64,000 bases of DNA from Streptomyces griseicoloratus (GTDB taxonomy: Bacteria; Actinomycetota; Actinomycetes; Streptomycetales; Streptomycetaceae). Positions 60,472 to 64,000 of this stretch are shown piece after piece. The position numbers and the translations under genes are program-made. Location: positions 1 to 64,000 of the forward strand of contig NZ_JACVQF010000189.1 in NCBI RefSeq assembly GCF_014534645.1, read 5' to 3'. Under the pieces are notes generated by a model, which was not told where the DNA came from, ran no database searches, and worked only from the letters and a program-made list of their open reading frames with translations. The stretch's first letter is position 1; every line of letters begins with the position of its first letter.

Positions 60472-63400
60472 TCAGGGCCTGGGCGGCAGCGCGGGCCGGG
60501 AACGGTCCGGTACGTTCCGGTAGTCGGGCGGCGTGGCCGGCGGGTTGGTCTCCAGCAGCTCCACCGCCAGCCGGACCGCCTCGCTCAGCACCGGGTAGCG
60601 GCCCTCGGCCCAGTCCAGCGGGGTGCGCAGCACGTCCACGTCGGGCGTCACGCCGTGGTTCTCGACCGACCAGCCGTAGGCGTCGAACCAGGCCGCGTTC
60701 ATCGGCACCGTGATCACCGTGCCGTCGCCGAGGCGGTGCCGGCCGGTCATGCCGACCACCCCGCCCCAGGTGCGCTGCCCGACCACCGGGCCCAGCTTCA
60801 GCAGCTTGAACGCCGCCGTGATCATGTCGCCGTCGGAGGACGTCGCCTCGTCCGCGACCGCCACCACCGGCCCCCGCGGGGCGTTGGAGGTGTACGACAC
60901 CGGCTGTGCGTTGCGCGTCAGGTCCCAGCCGAGAATGGTGCGCGTCAGCTTCTCGATGACCAGTTCGCTGATGTGCCCGCCCGCGTTGCCGCGCACGTCC
61001 ACGATCAGCGCGGGCCGGGACATCTCCATGCGCAGGTCGCGGTTGAACTGCGCCCAGCCGGAGCCGCCCATGTCGGGGATGTGCAGATAGCCGCAGCGTC
61101 CGCCGCTCAACTCCCGCACCACCTCACGGCGCTTGGTCACCCAGTCCTGGTAGCGCAGGGGCCGCTCGTCGATGAGCGGGACCACGGCGATCCTGCGGGG
61201 CAGCCCCGCGCCCTCCGCCGGCGCGAAGGTCAGCTCCACGGTCGTACCGCCCGCGCCCGCCAGCAGCGGGTACGGCCCGGCCGCCGGGTCCACCGGGCGG
61301 CCGTCGACGTGGGTGAGCACCGCGCCCTCGCGGATGCCCGTGCCGGCCAGCGGGGAGCGGGCCCTGGAGTCGGAGGAGTCGCCGGGCAGGATGCGCTTGA
61401 CCACCCACCGGCCGTCCCGGCAGACGAAGTTGGCGCCGAGCAGGCCCTGCCAGCGCTGGTAGTGCGCCGGGCCCTCGTTGCGGCGGGCGGCGACGACGTA
61501 GGCGTGCGAGGTCCCCAGCTCGCCCAGGACCTCGCGGAGCAGGTCGGCGAACTCGTCCGGCGAGGCGACCTGTTCGACCAGCGGGCGGTACTGGGCCAGC
61601 ACCCCGCCCCAGTCGATGCCGCTCAGGCCCGGGTCCCAGAAGTAGTCGCGGATCAGCCGGCCGGCCTCCGCGTAGGCCTGGCGCCACTCGGCGGCCGGGT
61701 CGACCTGGTGCAGGATGCGGCGCAGGTCGATCCAGGTGGTCGAGTCGGCGTCGCCCGTCTCCGTGGCCGGCACCGCGCGCAGGTCGCCCTCGTCGAGCAC
61801 GACCAGCCGGGTGCCGTCGCCGCTGACCCGGAACCAGTCGAGGTGGCCGACCAGTTCGGACTTCTTCGCCTTGGCGAGGTTGAAGTGCTCCAGCGTGGGC
61901 CGCTCGCTCGGGTCGTCCGGGTTGGCGAAGGTCTCGCCCAGCGCCCCCGAGATCGGCCAGCGCAGCCAGACCAGGCCGCCGCCCGCGACGGGGTGCAGCG
62001 CCGAGTACTTGGAGGCGGTGACCGGGAACGGCGTCACCCGGTTCTCCAGGCCCTCGATCTCGACGGTCACCGCCCCGGCCTCGCCGGGCTCCTCCTCGAC
62101 CGGGTCCAGCCCGCCGGCCGCCGGGCGGCCCTCCGGGTTCAGCGCGAAGGGGGAGGGGGTCGCCGACGACAGCGGCACCAGGTAAGGGCGGCAGCCCAGC
62201 GGGAAGGACAGGTCGCCGGTGTGCACGTCGTACACCGGGTCGAAGCCGCGCCAGGACAGGAAGGCGAGATAGCGGCCGTCGCGGGTGAACACCGGGTTCT
62301 CGTCCTCGAAGCGGCCGTCGGTGACGTCGATGACGAGCGGGCCCTCCTGTCCGTTGATCCGGGCCATCTTGATCTGCCGCAGCGACCGCCCGATCCCCGG
62401 GTGCGCCCAGGTCAGCCAGGCCCCGTCCGGGGAGAAGGCGAGGTCCCGCACGGGCCCGTTGACCGACCGGATCAGCTCGGTGACGCCACCGCCGTCCGGC
62501 ACACCGCCGTCACCGCCGTCACCGGTCTCCGCGGGGGCCTCCGCAGCCGTCTCCGCGGCCGCGTCCGCCGCCTCCGCCGTGCCCACCGCCTCCAGCGCCT
62601 CGGCGACCTCGGTCTCGTCCGAGACGTCGAGCAGCAGCAGCCGCCCGTCGTGCGAGGCGACGGCCAGCCGCTGCCCCTGGGGATCCGAGACCAGCTCCAG
62701 CACCCGGCCCAGCCTCCCGGAGGCCAGCCGCCGGGGCGCGCGGCCGCCGATCGCGCGGGGCAGGTGGGCGATCTCGACGGCGTCCTCGCCCTCGGCGTCG
62801 GTCACGTACGCGATCCGTCCGCTCGCCCCCAGCATCTCCGGCAGCCGTACCCGTACGCCCGGGGTGTCGGCGATGGTGCGGGCCGGGCCGTCGCGGTGGG
62901 TGAGCCAGTACAGGCTGTCGCGTACGACGACGGCGCTGGCGCGTCCGGTCTCGTCGACGGAGAGGCCGCCCACGTTCTGTGCGGCGGGCACCTGGTAGGG
63001 ACGCCGCCCGGCGCGGGGACCGCTCAGCCGCACGTCGAGCCGGCGCGGCACCGAGTCGGGCGCGAGGTCGTCGACGATCCACAGCTCGCCCGCGCACTGG
63101 TACACCACCCGCGTGCCGTCGCTGGCCGCGTGCCGGGCGTAGAAGGCGTCGTGGTCGGTGTGGCGGCGCAGGTCGGAGCCGTCGTACGCGCACGAGTAGA
63201 GGTTGCCGACGCCCTCGTGGTCGGAGAGGAAGGCGACCCGGCCGCCGACGAACATCGGGCAGTCCAGGTGCCCGTCGATGCCGGCGAGCAGCCGTTGCCC
63301 GTGCAGCCACAGCCGGCCCGTGGCGCCGCCCCGGTAGCGCTTCCAGGAGGCCGGCTCGTGCGGCGGGGTGCCGGTGAGCAGGAGGGTCCTGCGCTCCCCG

Positions 63401-63849
63401 TCGACGTCGGCGACCTGGAGGTCGGCGACCGGCCCCCAGGGCAGTTTGCGGCCGGGGTCGCCGTCGGGGGCGATCTTGTAGGCCCAGGTCAGATGGGAGA
63501 AGGGCTCGCCGTGCGAGGAGACGGCGAGGATGGCGGCGTCCGTGTCGTGGTCGGGCGGCGCCCAGCCGCAGACCCGCGCGTCGAGGCTGCCCCAGTGGGT
63601 GAGCTGCCGTCCCGGGCCGCCGTCCACCGGCGCCAGGTGGACCTCCGGCACCAGACTGCGCCAGCTGGTGTACGCGATGTGCCGGCCGTCGGGGGAGAAG
63701 CGCGGGTGGCCGGTCTTGGTGCGGTCGACGGTGAGCCGCCAGGCGCGGCCCGGGCCGTCCAGGGGCGCGAGCCAGAGGTCGTCCTCGGCCACGAAGCAGA
63801 GTCGGTCGCCATGGAGATGCGGAAAGCGCAGATAGCTCACCCATCCCAT
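60472..63849 (-). CDS. Tricorn-family protease
   Basis: The 1125-residue multidomain enzyme has an N-terminal beta-propeller part (GWVSYLRFPHLHGDRLCFVAEDDLWLAPLDG, GHPRFSPDGRHIAYTS and further WD-like strands). A second propeller, a PDZ domain (GAVLTHVDGRPVDPAAG) and a C-terminal C1/C2 serine protease domain follow. The protease domain has GGRCGYLHIPDMGGSGWAQF, PALIVDVRGNAGG and the nucleophile loop ADEATSSDGDMITAAF. It degrades peptides after the proteasome. Met 63849 begins family sequence; the frame continues 15 codons upstream. Confidence 0.93.
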   Translation of the reverse strand: MGWVSYLRFPHLHGDRLCFVAEDDLWLAPLDGPGRAWRLTVDRTKTGHPRFSPDGRHIAYTSWRSLVPEVHLAPVDGGPGRQLTHWGSLDARVCGWAPPDHDTDAAILAVSSHGEPFSHLTWAYKIAPDGDPGRKLPWGPVADLQVADVDGERRTLLLTGTPPHEPASWKRYRGGATGRLWLHGQRLLAGIDGHLDCPMFVGGRVAFLSDHEGVGNLYSCAYDGSDLRRHTDHDAFYARHAASDGTRVVYQCAGELWIVDDLAPDSVPRRLDVRLSGPRAGRRPYQVPAAQNVGGLSVDETGRASAVVVRDSLYWLTHRDGPARTIADTPGVRVRLPEMLGASGRIAYVTDAEGEDAVEIAHLPRAIGGRAPRRLASGRLGRVLELVSDPQGQRLAVASHDGRLLLLDVSDETEVAEALEAVGTAEAADAAAETAAEAPAETGDGGDGGVPDGGGVTELIRSVNGPVRDLAFSPDGAWLTWAHPGIGRSLRQIKMARINGQEGPLVIDVTDGRFEDENPVFTRDGRYLAFLSWRGFDPVYDVHTGDLSFPLGCRPYLVPLSSATPSPFALNPEGRPAAGGLDPVEEEPGEAGAVTVEIEGLENRVTPFPVTASKYSALHPVAGGGLVWLRWPISGALGETFANPDDPSERPTLEHFNLAKAKKSELVGHLDWFRVSGDGTRLVVLDEGDLRAVPATETGDADSTTWIDLRRILHQVDPAAEWRQAYAEAGRLIRDYFWDPGLSGIDWGGVLAQYRPLVEQVASPDEFADLLREVLGELGTSHAYVVAARRNEGPAHYQRWQGLLGANFVCRDGRWVVKRILPGDSSDSRARSPLAGTGIREGAVLTHVDGRPVDPAAGPYPLLAGAGGTTVELTFAPAEGAGLPRRIAVVPLIDERPLRYQDWVTKRREVVRELSGGRCGYLHIPDMGGSGWAQFNRDLRMEMSRPALIVDVRGNAGGHISELVIEKLTRTILGWDLTRNAQPVSYTSNAPRGPVVAVADEATSSDGDMITAAFKLLKLGPVVGQRTWGGVVGMTGRHRLGDGTVITVPMNAAWFDAYGWSVENHGVTPDVDVLRTPLDWAEGRYPVLSEAVRLAVELLETNPPATPPDYRNVPDRSRPALPPRP

Positions 63850-64000
63850 GCTTTTCCGCCGGGCGGGCACCGGCAACTTATGGCGAGCTGACAACCGTGA
63901 CCCAGAACACGAACGAAACCGTTTCGTTTCGCTAGCCGCCTGCGGTACATTCGACCTGTACGAAACGGTGTCGTTCTGAACGGAGAGGTGAGAGGGAGAT
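63850..64000 (+). promoter_or_regulatory. operator-bearing promoter region of a gene beyond the window
   Basis: AACGAAACCGTTTCGTT (63912-63928) is a perfect 17-bp palindrome. A second, near-perfect ACGAAAC-G-GTGTCGT lies 48 bases on (63960-63974). TACATT (63948-63953) between them could be a -10 box, and GGAGAGG follows at 63981-63987 as a ribosome-like site. The design is that of a TetR-repressed gene starting just after position 64000. Confidence 0.65.

Overview
The window is high-GC actinobacterial chromosome and almost certainly Streptomyces. GC-biased third codon positions run throughout, GTG, TTG and possibly CTG starts are common, and Streptomyces markers occur in conserved order: hrdD, fruR-fruK-fruA, a DUF6227 protein, an L,D-transpeptidase lipoprotein, mscL, a penicillin acylase, galU-moeA-moaC-mog and sepX. 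The whole looks like a core-chromosome segment interrupted by one small island of accessory and broken genes.

Layout. 1-4110: the end of a DrrAB-type ABC exporter, a small membrane protein, and a GAF/PP2C (RsbU-like) phosphatase flanked by two DUF5994 paralogues. 4111-11064: an eroded accessory zone next to tRNA-Arg(CCT). A perfect 44-bp copy of the tRNA 3' half lies 3.3 kb from the intact tRNA, and a decayed third copy lies 2.6 kb further on. Between them sit a DinB protein, an SCO4402-like protein, a truncated type I restriction specificity gene, a truncated ADP-ribosylglycohydrolase fused to a VOC-like domain, and an intact RHH/PIN toxin-antitoxin pair. An oxidoreductase remnant follows the tRNA. 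11065-18437: regulators and exporters: a tandem IclR protein, an M6 protease, a TetR-MFS pair with twin operators, and a divergent MarR/DODA pair. 18926-31721: hrdD, TetR, a WYL regulator divergent to an MFS exporter, the fructose PTS operon, a DUF6227 protein, an L,D-transpeptidase and a P1 peptidase. 31761-39205: LtrA, MscL, an SAF protein, MTA phosphorylase, FmdB, an MFS protein and a cation/proton antiporter. 39482-48488: penicillin acylase, 5-formyl-THF cyclo-ligase, GalU, the molybdopterin genes, a GNAT enzyme and SepX. 48563-55885: tRNA-Ala(CGC), an ABC exporter with a divergent NarL-type two-component system, a GNAT enzyme and exodeoxyribonuclease III. 55882-60345: a MerR gene divergent to an overlapping three-gene operon (flavin monooxygenase, alpha/beta hydrolase, short-chain dehydrogenase) resembling the mycobacterial mymA-lipR-sadH arrangement, then a small charged protein. 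60472-63849: a Tricorn-family protease. The last 100 bases are the operator-bearing promoter of a gene beyond the window.

How genes cooperate. FruR, FruK and FruA take up and phosphorylate fructose. GalU supplies UDP-glucose. MoeA, MoaC and Mog act in molybdenum cofactor synthesis. SepX acts in cell division. HrdD is an alternative sigma factor with a sigma-R-type promoter, which suggests redox control. The least ordinary parts are the tRNA-Arg island with its defence-gene fragments, the symmetric DUF5994/PP2C locus, the arginine-rich hexapeptide repeat before the protease signal sequence, and several clean palindromic operators.
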